A stretch of DNA of 64,000 bases from JALYYC01 sp039922495 (GTDB lineage: Bacteria; Chloroflexota; Dormibacteria; CF-121). The notes beneath the pieces were generated by a model. That model ran no database searches and was not told the origin of the DNA. It worked only from the letters and a program-made list of their open reading frames with translations. The stretch is from positions 1 through 64,000 of the forward strand of contig JBDTEO010000028.1 of assembly GCA_039922495.1 (NCBI GenBank), given 5' to 3'. Numbering within the stretch: position 1 is the stretch's first letter; every line of letters starts with the position of its first letter. This document shows positions 34,864 through 43,430 of this stretch, one piece after another. A program made the position numbers and the translations under genes.

Positions 34864-34993
34864 GGCCTCTTCGACCTCCTCACTACTTGACTTGATACGG
34901 GTCATCATGGGCCCCGGCGCCTTGCGATCTGATTACGAAACGATAAGGGTTTCCTAAGACAAATGGCCCGTATCGCGTAAGGGTTTCGACAGG

Positions 34994-35182
34994 TGGACGG
35001 CGCCAGACTGCGACGGACGCGGGGTCTGCGCCGAGTTGCTCCCCGAGCTCATCCGCCTCGACGATTGGGGCTATCCGATCCTGAACGGAACGGTGACGGC
35101 GGCGCTCCTGCCCCACGCCCGCCGTGCGGTGGACGCCTGTCCCGTATTGGCGCTGCGCTTAAAACAGATGACGGAGGTTTGA
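34994..35182 (+). pseudogene. Ferredoxin fragment lacking a start codon in frame
   Basis: The frame ending at the TGA at 35180-35182 encodes DCDGRGVCAELLPELIRLD, then DWGYPIL, HARRAVDACPVLALRL. This is the Cys-x5-Cys ... Cys-Pro pattern of small actinobacterial [3Fe-4S]/[4Fe-4S] ferredoxins. No ATG, GTG or TTG lies in this frame after the stop at 34955. A GTG at 34993 begins VDGAR in another frame and would lead into the Cys motif if one base were removed near 35008. So the gene is either frameshifted or misread. It faces away from the htrA gene, which is also frameshifted. If functional, it would donate electrons to a P450 or similar enzyme. Confidence 0.55.
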
Positions 35183-35299
35183 AGCCTCACGCGTCGGGTA
35201 TACTTCTCAATGCATCCATTGCGGATGCGCTCGCCGTGGGCCCCGCTCGAACAGGCCTCGACAACGCGAGGCAATACGTTCGGGAAAGGAGTGACCACA

Positions 35300-35494
35300 A
35301 TGTCTGGAACCATCAAGAACTTGAATGCCGATCGCGGCTTCGGTTTCATCACTGCGGAAGACGGTAACGACTATTTCTTCCATCGCAGTGCGGCCGAAGA
35401 TTTCGACCGGCTCGACAGTGGGGCGAAGGTTAGTTTCGATACTGAACCGAGCCCGAAGGGACCGCGCGCGAAGAACGTTCGCGTCGCCGTCTAG
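35300..35494 (+). CDS. Cold-shock protein, CspA family
   Basis: A 64-residue cold-shock domain protein. RNP1 is ADRGFGFITAEDG and RNP2 is DYFFHRSA, followed by a typical GAKVSFDTEPSPKGPRAKNV. It binds single-stranded nucleic acid and acts as an RNA chaperone. AAAGGAG lies eight bases before the ATG. A long 5' region is possible, as in other csp genes. A strong terminator follows at 35512. Confidence 0.96.
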   Translation: MSGTIKNLNADRGFGFITAEDGNDYFFHRSAAEDFDRLDSGAKVSFDTEPSPKGPRAKNVRVAV

Positions 35495-35497
35495 GGT

Positions 35498-37147
35498 CTA
35501 GAAAACCGAAGGAGCCTCGCGCCACAGGGCGCGGGGCTCTTTTTTATTGGCCCGCAGGCGCAAGCCGTAGACGGTATAGAGGCACGACGCCGCGCCCGCC
35601 ACCATCAGGAGGGCGCCGGGCCACCACGTATCCCGGCCAAGAAAGCGGATCTGTTCCGCCACCGCGAGCTGCGCGTTCGGCTCGCCGGAGGCGGCCGGCG
35701 ACCACATATAGATGATGGCGGCGGCCAGCACCAAGAGACATTCGATCCCCGCGATCGCCATCGTGCTCTCAGCAAGCGGCGCGCGCACCGCCGCGACGAT
35801 GAACAAGGTCACCAGGGCGGGGATGAAGATGGACTCGGCGCTCGCCCAGCCGTTGCCCCAGCCATTGAGCAAGAGGGTGGTCGTCACGATCCCGCCGAGG
35901 GCGAACGCGATCAGCGGCCGGGGTGCCGGCGCGGCCGCGGGCGCGCGCCTGATCGACCGCGCCAGCAGCCGGAGCAGGAAGACAGCCCCGAGCAGGCCGA
36001 CCGCCGTCCGCAGGTAGGCCACGAGGAGTTGCTGGAGCGGATTGCTGCCAAAGGCGTGAAAGGCCACCGTGATCGGCAGCGCCGACGTCAGCAGGATCAG
36101 GACGTGATCCAGCAACCAGAGCCCGGGAGTGGCGTAACCCGGCTCCGGGTAGCCGACCACCCCGCGATCCAGGCCATATTGCGCCACCGCCCAGGCATAC
36201 CAGGGCAGGGCGACGAGTCCCCCGATCGCGCACGCCGTCCCCAGCGTCATCCAGCGGCCACGTTTGGTGAGCGCGTCCCAGAGCAGCAGGGCGTAGAGGG
36301 GAAGCAGGTACCCGATAAAGCCCTGGTGGGTCATCAGGGTCAGGCCACTCGCCAGGCCAAGCTGGACGGCCAGCGCGCCGGCCTGGGCCGGCCCGGCCTG
36401 CCGCAGGGCGAGGAAGCGGTCGAGCGCGACCAGGGCAAAGAAAGCCACCAGCCCCTTGGGCCAGCCATAGGTGGTGGCGAAGAGGATGAGCGGACTGAGC
36501 GCGAGGAGCGCGACCAGCCGGAGGCTCTGCTCCGCCAGGAATCGGCGGGCCAGGAGCGCCGCGGGCAGGATCCAGAGCCAGGCGAGGGCGGCGGTCGCCA
36601 CCTGGAAGAGGGCGAAACGGTTGCCGAACGCCGTCAGCGGCAGACTGGTCAGCAGGTTGTACAGGGGCGTCCGGGACGTCACGCCGTAGCCGTCCTGGTA
36701 AAGCCGGTGGAGGTTTGCCGGGGCGTGATAGAGGCGAGCCAGGTCGAAGTGCTCCCACCAGTCGTAGTAGAGGTTCGCGATCCCGAAATGCGGCACGACC
36801 GCCTCCAACCCGATCGTCAAGAGCGCAGCGCCCGCCAACGCCGACCCCAGCTGCCAGGAGGCTGGCCTGCGAGCAGCATCCGGCTGGCGTTGGCGGCGCA
36901 AGCGGGTGAGGGCGACTACCGCCCCGGCACTCCCGGCGAGGGCCAGGGCCAGGGCCGCGATACCGATCATCCGGGCGGTACTGGGCGGCAAGAGCATCAG
37001 GAAGCGGCCGAACGCCAGTGCCGCCCAACCCGCCAGCGAGACGGCCGCTCCCAACGCCAGGGCCTCCAGGAGGTCGTGGCGTCGGACGAAGAGGGCCGCC
37101 GGCGCAAGGATGGCGACCAGGATGACCGGGTAGAAGAGCAGGTCCAC
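35498..37147 (-). CDS. Polytopic membrane protein, glycosyltransferase-like
   Basis: A protein of about 549 residues with 12 or more hydrophobic helices. The early extracellular loop HFDLARLYHAPANLHRLYQDG and GVTSRTPLYNLL recalls C-type membrane glycosyltransferases and the DUF6541-like group, but no definite family motif is seen. The GTG at 37147 starts just before the first helix (DLLFYPVILVAIL); a TTG at 37177 is also in frame. Its last 16 codons overlap the cold-shock terminator on the other strand. It could build or flip a cell-envelope polysaccharide. It diverges from the L,D-transpeptidase gene by 67 bases. Confidence 0.75.
   Translation of the reverse strand: MDLLFYPVILVAILAPAALFVRRHDLLEALALGAAVSLAGWAALAFGRFLMLLPPSTARMIGIAALALALAGSAGAVVALTRLRRQRQPDAARRPASWQLGSALAGAALLTIGLEAVVPHFGIANLYYDWWEHFDLARLYHAPANLHRLYQDGYGVTSRTPLYNLLTSLPLTAFGNRFALFQVATAALAWLWILPAALLARRFLAEQSLRLVALLALSPLILFATTYGWPKGLVAFFALVALDRFLALRQAGPAQAGALAVQLGLASGLTLMTHQGFIGYLLPLYALLLWDALTKRGRWMTLGTACAIGGLVALPWYAWAVAQYGLDRGVVGYPEPGYATPGLWLLDHVLILLTSALPITVAFHAFGSNPLQQLLVAYLRTAVGLLGAVFLLRLLARSIRRAPAAAPAPRPLIAFALGGIVTTTLLLNGWGNGWASAESIFIPALVTLFIVAAVRAPLAESTMAIAGIECLLVLAAAIIYMWSPAASGEPNAQLAVAEQIRFLGRDTWWPGALLMVAGAASCLYTVYGLRLRANKKEPRALWREAPSVF
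35512..35548 (+). terminator. Rho-independent terminator of the cold-shock gene
   Basis: GAGCCTCGCGCC at 35512-35523 pairs with GGCGCGGGGCTC at 35528-35539 (11 of 12 Watson-Crick, one G-T) around an ACAG loop, followed by a run of T. It lies 17 bases after the cold-shock stop. It is inside the 3' coding end of the convergent membrane-protein gene. Confidence 0.92.
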
Positions 37148-37214
37148 GCCAGGAATGCAACGGTTTTGTGACGGCAAATCCTGCCGCTGCCGGGTGTAAG
37201 TTGGTTGCTACAAT

Positions 37215-38399
37215 ATGACTATCAAATTATCTGTAGCCAACGTTGACAGCCTGGCGTTCCGGCTCCCCGGACTTCGCCCAGGTCCGTCGAAGGCCTGGAA
37301 GCGCATTCGGCCCCGGCCGGCGCTCGCGGTGGTGGCGTTGACCGCCGTGAGCCTGGTCGTCTCCGCCACAGGCTGGCAGCTCGGCCTCCGGGACGCGGCC
37401 GCGCTCGACCGGGAGCGCGCGGGCCTGGCGGGCCAGATCGACCGGCTCGACGCCGGCACGCGAGCGGCAGCCACCGTGGGAGTCGAAGATGCGGATCTGT
37501 CGCCCATCCGACGCCGGATTCAAGACCTCCGGCGGCAGGAGCCCGGCGCCACGCACCCGAGGTTGCAAGAGATGGCCGCGCAAACGGCCGCCTTGTCCGG
37601 TCAGGTGCTGGCCCTGGAACGCGCGCAGCAGTTGGAGAACGCGGCCGTCCAGGCGTCGGCGCGCGAGATCAGCGCTCGATACGCTGGGCGGCTCGACGTG
37701 ATGCGCGCAGCCGGACGTGCGCCGCTCGCCCGTGAACGCAACGACGCCACTGTGGCCGCCTTCCTGAAGATCCAGCTCGGCCGGACCGCAGCCGCAACCG
37801 AGCGATACGGGGCCATGCTCGGGTCCGCCGATCCATCCCAGGTCGCACTGGGGGTCGCGGGGACGGAACGCTACAGTCCGCTGGCCCACAACGCGCTGGT
37901 CGCGCACCTGCCGGCGCGCGTCATCGTGGTCTCCCTCGCCAGCCAGCGGCTGCAGGCGTTCGACCATGGCCACCCGGTTGCGGAGACGCTCGTCACCACC
38001 GGCCGGCCGGCCCTGCCGACCGATGTCGGCCGGATGCAGGTGGTGAAGAAATCCTCCCCGTGGACGATGCAGTCGCCCTGGCCCAAGGGCTCAGACTTCT
38101 GGTACCCGGATACGAAGGTCGCCATGGTGCTCTGGTTTACCAACACGGGCGAGGGCATCCATGATGCGGACTGGGAACCGGCCTCGGCGTTCGGCCCGGG
38201 CTCGCCCGCCGGACCCTTTGCCAGCCACGGCTGCATTCACGTGCCGGCGGACGTGATGCGAGTCCTCTACCAGTGGGCTCCGCTCAACACCCCGGTCGTG
38301 GTGATCCCGGGCGACGGCGCACCGGTGGCGACCCAGACCGCCCAGCAGTCGGTCGACGCGCTCGGCCGGCCGCTCGGCAGCGTCCCGTCCGGGATCTGA
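37215..38399 (+). CDS. L,D-transpeptidase (YkuD domain) with coiled-coil N-domain
   Basis: A 394-residue membrane-anchored L,D-transpeptidase. A short cytoplasmic tail precedes one membrane helix (ALAVVALTAVSLVVSA, about 36-51), then an Ala/Arg-rich coiled coil (about 55-190) and the YkuD domain (about 220-390). The active site is intact: GIHDADWEPAS and FASHGCIHVPADVMR with the catalytic Cys. It forms 3-3 cross-links in peptidoglycan or attaches proteins to it. An extended -10-like TGCTACAAT abuts the ATG, so the true start could be slightly downstream. Confidence 0.93.
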   Translation: MTIKLSVANVDSLAFRLPGLRPGPSKAWKRIRPRPALAVVALTAVSLVVSATGWQLGLRDAAALDRERAGLAGQIDRLDAGTRAAATVGVEDADLSPIRRRIQDLRRQEPGATHPRLQEMAAQTAALSGQVLALERAQQLENAAVQASAREISARYAGRLDVMRAAGRAPLARERNDATVAAFLKIQLGRTAAATERYGAMLGSADPSQVALGVAGTERYSPLAHNALVAHLPARVIVVSLASQRLQAFDHGHPVAETLVTTGRPALPTDVGRMQVVKKSSPWTMQSPWPKGSDFWYPDTKVAMVLWFTNTGEGIHDADWEPASAFGPGSPAGPFASHGCIHVPADVMRVLYQWAPLNTPVVVIPGDGAPVATQTAQQSVDALGRPLGSVPSGI

Positions 38400-38400
38400 G

Positions 38401-38711
38401 CCCGCCGGCCCACGCGAGCCGCGCTCGGGGCATCGCTCCACGCGAGCGGCGCTTCAGTGCCAGGCGAGCGTTTGAGAGGTCAGTGCGATGCGAGCGTTTG
38501 ATGGGCCCGCCGGCCCACGCGAGCCGCGCTCGGGGCATCGCCCCACGCGAGTGGCGCTTCAGTGCCAGGCGAGCGTTTGAGAGGTCAGTGCGATACGAGC
38601 GTTTGACGGGCCCGCCGGCCCACGCGAGCCGCGCTCGGGGCATCGCCCCACGCGAGCGGCGCTTCAGTGCCAGGCGAGCGTTTGAGAGGTTAGTGCGATG
38701 CGAGCGTTTGA
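38401..38711. repeat. Three tandem 105-bp repeats
   Basis: Units begin at 38401, 38506 and 38611 with CCCGCCGGCCCACGCGAGCC and are nearly identical (a few substitutions each, no indels). Each unit contains about four related sub-blocks built on CGAGC followed by a GCGCT or GTTTGA variant. The array fills the 317-base gap between the convergent L,D-transpeptidase and response-regulator genes. 105 is divisible by three, so both strands stay open across it, but the implied proteins are Arg-rich and lack a start signal. It looks like a minisatellite or a dispersed repeat caught in tandem. Confidence 0.95.
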
Positions 38712-38716
38712 GGCGT

Positions 38717-39418
38717 TTACTCGGCTACGAACCGATAGCCAATTCCCGGAACGCTATGGATGAAGTGCGGCTTGTCCGAGTCGCGCTCGATCTTTTTGCG
38801 CAGCCGGTAGACGTGCGCGTCCACGGTGCGAGTCTCGATCTCGACCTCGTAGCCCCAAACCTTCCGCAGCAACTCGCCTCGGCTCACGACCTGGCCGGCC
38901 TGTGAGGCCAGCAGGGAGAGCAGGTTGAATTCGGTCAGGGTCAGCGAAACTTCTTTGCCCTCGCGCCACACCTGGCGAGAGTTCATGTCGATGATGAGGC
39001 CGGGGAACTCGAAGCGCGTCTTGGGTTGCTGCGTCGTGACCGCCTGCTCGCTGCGGCGCAGATGAGCTCCAACCCGGGCTAAGAGTTCCCGTACCTCAAA
39101 CGGCTTGGTCAGGTAGTCGTCGGCCCCCACCTCGAGTCCGACGACGACGTCAATGGTGTCGTTCTTGGCCGTCAGCATGATCACCGGCACCTGGGTGCCA
39201 TCGGCGCGCAGCTGGCGGCAGACGTCCATGCCGGATACGCCCGGCAAGTTGAGGTCCAGGATGACGAGGTCAGGCTCGGACTTCTCGATCATCTCCATGC
39301 CCTTCTCGCCGCTGTCGGCCTCGATCAGTGTCAGGTTTTGGCCCACACATGCCATCCGGACGACTTCGCGCGTCGGACCGTCGTCCTCGATCATCAGGAT
39401 TGTCTTCGGGAACGGCAT
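38717..39418 (-). CDS. OmpR/PhoB-family response regulator
   Basis: A 233-residue two-component regulator. The receiver has MIEDDGP at the start, the phosphorylation Asp in VILDLNLPGVSG (about 55), Thr in IMLTAKND and Lys in DYLTKPFEVREL, all intact. The C-terminal winged helix (about 135-230) has LTLTEFNLLSLLASQ and EIETRTVDAHVYRLRKKIE with the final GIGYRF. The ATG lies eight bases after the kinase stop. It is expected to take phosphate from the adjacent hybrid kinase, though that kinase also has its own receiver. Targets are unknown. Confidence 0.95.
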   Translation of the reverse strand: MPFPKTILMIEDDGPTREVVRMACVGQNLTLIEADSGEKGMEMIEKSEPDLVILDLNLPGVSGMDVCRQLRADGTQVPVIMLTAKNDTIDVVVGLEVGADDYLTKPFEVRELLARVGAHLRRSEQAVTTQQPKTRFEFPGLIIDMNSRQVWREGKEVSLTLTEFNLLSLLASQAGQVVSRGELLRKVWGYEVEIETRTVDAHVYRLRKKIERDSDKPHFIHSVPGIGYRFVAE

Positions 39419-39426
39419 TGTCGGGT

Positions 39427-41067
39427 CTACTCCTTCTCCAAAAAATTCGTCACTTGCAGCATGAATTTCTTCAGTTCGATCGGCTTCGCGATGTAGCCAC
39501 TACAGCCCGCGGCCAGCGCCTGCTCTTCGCTTCCCTTCAGGGCATTCGCCGTGAGGGCGACCACTTTGATCTTCGCCGTGGTCGGGTCCGCTTTGAGCTG
39601 ACGGGTCACTGTTAATCCATCAACGCCGGGGAGCTGCATATCCATCAGTATTAGGTCAGGTTGAAGGTGCCGAGCCTTCTCCAGGCCTTCGGTGCCATTG
39701 GACGCTGTGTCCACGGCGAAGCCGTTGCCCTCCAGGACCATCCGGGCGAGATCGAGATTGGACGGGTTGTCCTCGACCACCAGGACCCGATTCCGCTTGC
39801 TGGGGCCGGGCCTGAGCGGCATTTCGACGGTAAAGGTCGTCCCCTGCCCCGTCTCGCTGTCGAACTCGATCGTCCCCCCATGCATCTCGACCAGCTTCTT
39901 GGTTAGGGCCAGGCCGAGGCCGGTCCCGGGGTACTCCCGGTTGCTGGCACTCTGCACCTGGTAGAAGGCGCCAAAGATCTTGTGCTGGAGCTCCTTGGCG
40001 ATGCCGATGCCACTGTCGTGGACGATGATCCGGAGCGCTTCATCGGCCGCCGTCGCGGCGACCGTGACCTTCCCCGAGGCGGGCGTGAACTTGATCGCGT
40101 TGGAGAGCAGGTTGTAGAGGATTTGCTTGAACTTGTTCTTGTCGGCGACCACCAGGCCGGTCACGGGCTCGACCACCGCGGAGATCTCGATGTCCTTCTT
40201 CATGGCGAGCGAGCGAACCACGTTCAGGACCTCCCGGACCGCCGACTCGGTGCCGAACTCCTCGTAGACGAGATCCATCCGGCCGGCTTCGATCTTGGTC
40301 AGGTCGAGGATGTCATTGATCAGTGAGAGGAGGTGACGGCCGCTGTTGTGGATGTTGTCGAGGCAGTCGTGGCGCTGTTTTTCGGTGATTTTGCCCGCCA
40401 GATCGTCGCGCAGCAGCTCCGAGAACCCGAGGATGGCATTGAGTGGGGTGCGCAATTCGTGCGACATATTAGCCAGGAACTCGGACTTCAGCCGGCTGAC
40501 TTCGGCGATCTGCGCGTTGGCCACTTCGAGTTCGCCCAGGTGGTCCTGGAGCTGCTCGTAAAGGCGGCCGTTCTCGATCGCGATCGAGGCCTGGTTGGTG
40601 ATGACCTTGAGGATGGCCGCATCAAGCTCGGTGAAGGGATCGACGCGCTCCCGCGAGATCGTCATGGCGCCGACCACCCGCTGCGGCGTCGCCAGTGGTT
40701 GCACCATCAGCGAGCGAGGCGACCGGCTCTGGTCCAGGCTCTTGAAGCGCGGATCGAGGGTCGCGTCGGTGATGTTCAACGTTTCCAGCTGCTCGACGGC
40801 GTAGCCAAGGATCCCCTCCCCCATCACGAAGCGGGCGATGTGCGGCACCTCGTCCTTGTGCGGGAAGGTGGCGCAGGCGGTCAGCTCCTTGCTGCCCTCG
40901 TTCAGTAGAAAGACGGTCGCATTGTCGAACTGGACCATCTGGGAGGTGGCCCGGAGCATGGCTTCGATGTTCTCGTTGAGTGACAGCGAAGCTGTGAACA
41001 GACCCCCAAGCCGGTTGAGCAATTGAATCTCGGGGTCGGCTGACACGTGGGCAGGATTGTAGCTCAT
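39427..41067 (-). CDS. Hybrid GAF histidine kinase with a C-terminal receiver
   Basis: A 546-residue soluble sensor kinase. A GAF domain (about 20-175) is followed by a short coiled coil, HisKA (FLANMSHELRTPLNAILGFS, about 200-265), the ATPase domain (N-box LYNLLSNAIKF, G1 DSGIGIA, G2 GTGLGLALTKKL) and a complete receiver (LILMDMQLPGVDG, later Lys in GYIAKPIELK). There are no membrane helices, so the signal is cytoplasmic, perhaps a small molecule bound by GAF. It is co-transcribed with the PhoB-type regulator eight bases downstream. Confidence 0.95.
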   Translation of the reverse strand: MSYNPAHVSADPEIQLLNRLGGLFTASLSLNENIEAMLRATSQMVQFDNATVFLLNEGSKELTACATFPHKDEVPHIARFVMGEGILGYAVEQLETLNITDATLDPRFKSLDQSRSPRSLMVQPLATPQRVVGAMTISRERVDPFTELDAAILKVITNQASIAIENGRLYEQLQDHLGELEVANAQIAEVSRLKSEFLANMSHELRTPLNAILGFSELLRDDLAGKITEKQRHDCLDNIHNSGRHLLSLINDILDLTKIEAGRMDLVYEEFGTESAVREVLNVVRSLAMKKDIEISAVVEPVTGLVVADKNKFKQILYNLLSNAIKFTPASGKVTVAATAADEALRIIVHDSGIGIAKELQHKIFGAFYQVQSASNREYPGTGLGLALTKKLVEMHGGTIEFDSETGQGTTFTVEMPLRPGPSKRNRVLVVEDNPSNLDLARMVLEGNGFAVDTASNGTEGLEKARHLQPDLILMDMQLPGVDGLTVTRQLKADPTTAKIKVVALTANALKGSEEQALAAGCSGYIAKPIELKKFMLQVTNFLEKE

Positions 41068-41232
41068 ATTTTTGAACAGGCCGATGGTTTGGGCTTCCAG
41101 CTTTCGCGACTATAACGTCACTCTCTGTGACTTCCCTGCGGCTCACTTGCGGCAGGCAGGCGGCGCCATGGCGACCGCAGGGATAATTCAGGTATCAACG
41201 CCATCCGCTTTCACGAGCACGGCGGCCCACAG

Positions 41233-42228
41233 GTGCTCCGCTACGAGGAAGTCCCGACGCCGGAGCCGGGTCCAGGCGAGGTCCTCGTCGCGCTTCGGGC
41301 GGCCGCCCTGAACCGCCTCGACCTGTTTGTCCGCGATGGGATCCCGGGTGTCAAGCTGCCCCACATCGGCGGCGCAGACGGCGCCGGGGTGGTGGTGGCG
41401 AATGGACCGGGCGCCGGGCGATACCCCGCCGGCACCCGGGTCTTTTTCGACCCAGGAATCAGCGATGGGACGTGCAGCTACTGCCGGCGAGGCGAGAACA
41501 GCCTTTGCGACCATTGGGAGATCCTGGGGGAGCAGCGCGACGGGACCTTCGCCCAGGCGGTGGCGATCCCGGAGGTGAACGTGCGCCCGATCCCCGAGCG
41601 CCTCAGCTTCGAGGAGGCAGCGGCCTTCCCCCTCGTCTTTCTGACCGCCTGGCGGATGCTCGTCAGTAAGGCGCGCATCCAGCCGGGGGAATCGGTGCTG
41701 ATCCTGGGCATCGGCGGTGGGGTCGCCCTCGCCTGCCTGCAGATCGCCAGGCTGCGCGGGGCGCGCGTCTTCGCCACCTCCAGCAGCGACGCCAAGCTGG
41801 CGCGGGCTGGCGAGATGGGCGCCGAGGTGCTGATCAACCACCGGGAGAAGGACTTCTCGAAAGAAGTCTGGTCGATCACGGCCAAGCACGGTGTGGAGGT
41901 GGTGGTGGATGACGTGGGGGCGGCGACCTGGGATCGCAGCATCCGGGCGCTCGCCCGGGGCGGCCGCCTGGTGACCTGCGGCGCCACCTCGGGGCCCAAG
42001 CCGGATGAGGACCTGCGTCGAATCTTCGCCAAGCAGATCACGATCTACGGCTCGACCATGGGGAGCCGCCAGGATTGGCAGGCCTTGAACGGGCACCTGG
42101 TGAAGGGCGAGCTTCGACCGGTGGTCGACCGCACCTTCCCCCTCGAGCAGGCGGCCACGGCCCAGGAGACGATGGCGCGCGGCGAGCAGTTTGGCAAGCT
42201 GGTGCTCACGATTCCGGCGCTGCCATGA
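41233..42228 (+). CDS. Zinc-type alcohol dehydrogenase / quinone oxidoreductase
   Basis: An MDR-superfamily dehydrogenase of 331 residues from the GTG at 41233. The N-domain has ALRAAALNRLDLFVRDG and the structural-zinc loop CSYCRRGENSLC, followed by the Rossmann motif LILGIGGGVALACLQ. The usual family N-terminus (MKAIRFHEHGGP) is matched upstream by INAIRFHEHGGPQ, whose first codon is ATC at 41194; no ATG, GTG or TTG lies in frame there. So the real start may be a non-canonical ATC. It overlaps the next gene by four bases. The substrate is unknown. Confidence 0.88.
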   Translation: MLRYEEVPTPEPGPGEVLVALRAAALNRLDLFVRDGIPGVKLPHIGGADGAGVVVANGPGAGRYPAGTRVFFDPGISDGTCSYCRRGENSLCDHWEILGEQRDGTFAQAVAIPEVNVRPIPERLSFEEAAAFPLVFLTAWRMLVSKARIQPGESVLILGIGGGVALACLQIARLRGARVFATSSSDAKLARAGEMGAEVLINHREKDFSKEVWSITAKHGVEVVVDDVGAATWDRSIRALARGGRLVTCGATSGPKPDEDLRRIFAKQITIYGSTMGSRQDWQALNGHLVKGELRPVVDRTFPLEQAATAQETMARGEQFGKLVLTIPALP

Positions 42229-43355
42229 GGTATCGGATCGCGGTCGCGCTCGCCCTGCTGACCGGAATGGCTGCCTGCGGCCAGCCGACCGCGACATCGC
42301 CGAGCGCATCGCCGAAGGTGTCCGTCAAGCCCTCGCCAACGCCCACTCCGGCGCCGCCCCCGACCCCCCCGCCCAATCTGCCGGCGATGGGCGGCATCCA
42401 GGTACCCGCGGGCTTCAAGGCCTACCGGTATGCCGCCGGCCTGGGCACGACGACCGCGATGGCGTTTGGGCCCGACGGGCGTCTCTATGTCACGAGCGCC
42501 GCGGGAACTGTCGCCGTGGTTCCGTCTCCGGGCGCAGGGCCGCAGACCCTGGTTTTTGGCCTGCCCACCACGCTCGGCTTGGTCTGGCGCGGCCCCGACC
42601 TTTTCGTCTCGGTTCGGGGCGGCGTCCGCGGCTACCACCTCGCGGGCAGCAGCCTCGCCGGCGGCGGTGCCGTCGTTTCCGGCCTGCCGGTCGGCCGCCA
42701 TCAGAATGACATCCCGGTCTTGATGCCCAACGGCGACTTTTTGCTGGGTGTCGGGTCGACGTGTGACGTGTGCACTGAAGCGAATCCGCGGAGCGCGAGC
42801 GTGCTCCGGTTCCACAGCGACTGGAGCTATGCCGGCGTCGTCGTCCGCGGGACGCGGAACCCCTATGGGCTGGCCCTGCGCAAGTCGACCGGGGACGCGT
42901 TCGTCACGGTCAACGGCCAGGACAACCTCGGCACCCAGCCCGCCGACCATCTCCTACGGGTGGTCGATGGCGAAGACGGTGGCTGGCCCCGTTGCTGGCC
43001 CAGCTATCCCGATGGCGGCCTGCACGGCAATTGTGCCGGCGTCGCGCCGCCGGTGGCGGTCTTCAGGCCCCACTCCTCAACCGACGCCATCACCTTCTAC
43101 GAGGCCTCCGAATTCGGGCAGGACTATGCGGGCAACGCCTTCGTCACCCAGTGGGGCGCCAACGTGGGCGGCACCGTGGGCCGGCGCGTGGAGCGCGTCG
43201 TCTTCTCCGGGTCGGGAGCGAGCGAGCGTGGCCAGGTGAGCGATTTTGCCACCGGGTTCAGTCATCCGCTCGCCATCACCGTCGCGCCCGACGGCGGACT
43301 CCTGGTCGGCGACTACGGCACCGGCCAGGTGGTGGAGATCTTCTACACGGGCTGA
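42225..43355 (+). CDS. PQQ-type sugar/sorbosone dehydrogenase lipoprotein
   Basis: A 376-residue lipoprotein. The signal peptide ends MAAC, followed by a Pro/Thr/Ser linker of about 35 residues. The rest is a six-bladed propeller of the glucose/sorbosone dehydrogenase type: FKAYRYAAGL, AMAFGPDGRLYVTS, RGTRNPYGLALR, EDGGWPRCWPSYPDGG and PLAITVAPDGGLLVGDYG. Such enzymes oxidise sugars with PQQ outside the membrane; some family members lack cofactor and bind other ligands. The ATG overlaps the dehydrogenase stop by four bases (ATGA). Confidence 0.9.
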   Translation: MRYRIAVALALLTGMAACGQPTATSPSASPKVSVKPSPTPTPAPPPTPPPNLPAMGGIQVPAGFKAYRYAAGLGTTTAMAFGPDGRLYVTSAAGTVAVVPSPGAGPQTLVFGLPTTLGLVWRGPDLFVSVRGGVRGYHLAGSSLAGGGAVVSGLPVGRHQNDIPVLMPNGDFLLGVGSTCDVCTEANPRSASVLRFHSDWSYAGVVVRGTRNPYGLALRKSTGDAFVTVNGQDNLGTQPADHLLRVVDGEDGGWPRCWPSYPDGGLHGNCAGVAPPVAVFRPHSSTDAITFYEASEFGQDYAGNAFVTQWGANVGGTVGRRVERVVFSGSGASERGQVSDFATGFSHPLAITVAPDGGLLVGDYGTGQVVEIFYTG

Positions 43356-43430
43356 CCTGCGCGCAGCAAAAGCATCCGCCGCGGGTGCGTTGCGCTCGCA
43401 TGCGGATTACGCGCCCCCCGCGCCGGCCTG

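Noticed and set aside
38401..38711. Possible CRISPR array in the 105-bp repeats
   Set aside because: The units are contiguous with no unique spacers and are too long; no cas genes are present.
38284..38905. Open frames through the tandem repeats on both strands
   Set aside because: They exist because the repeat length is a multiple of three; the products are Arg-rich repeats without a ribosome site.
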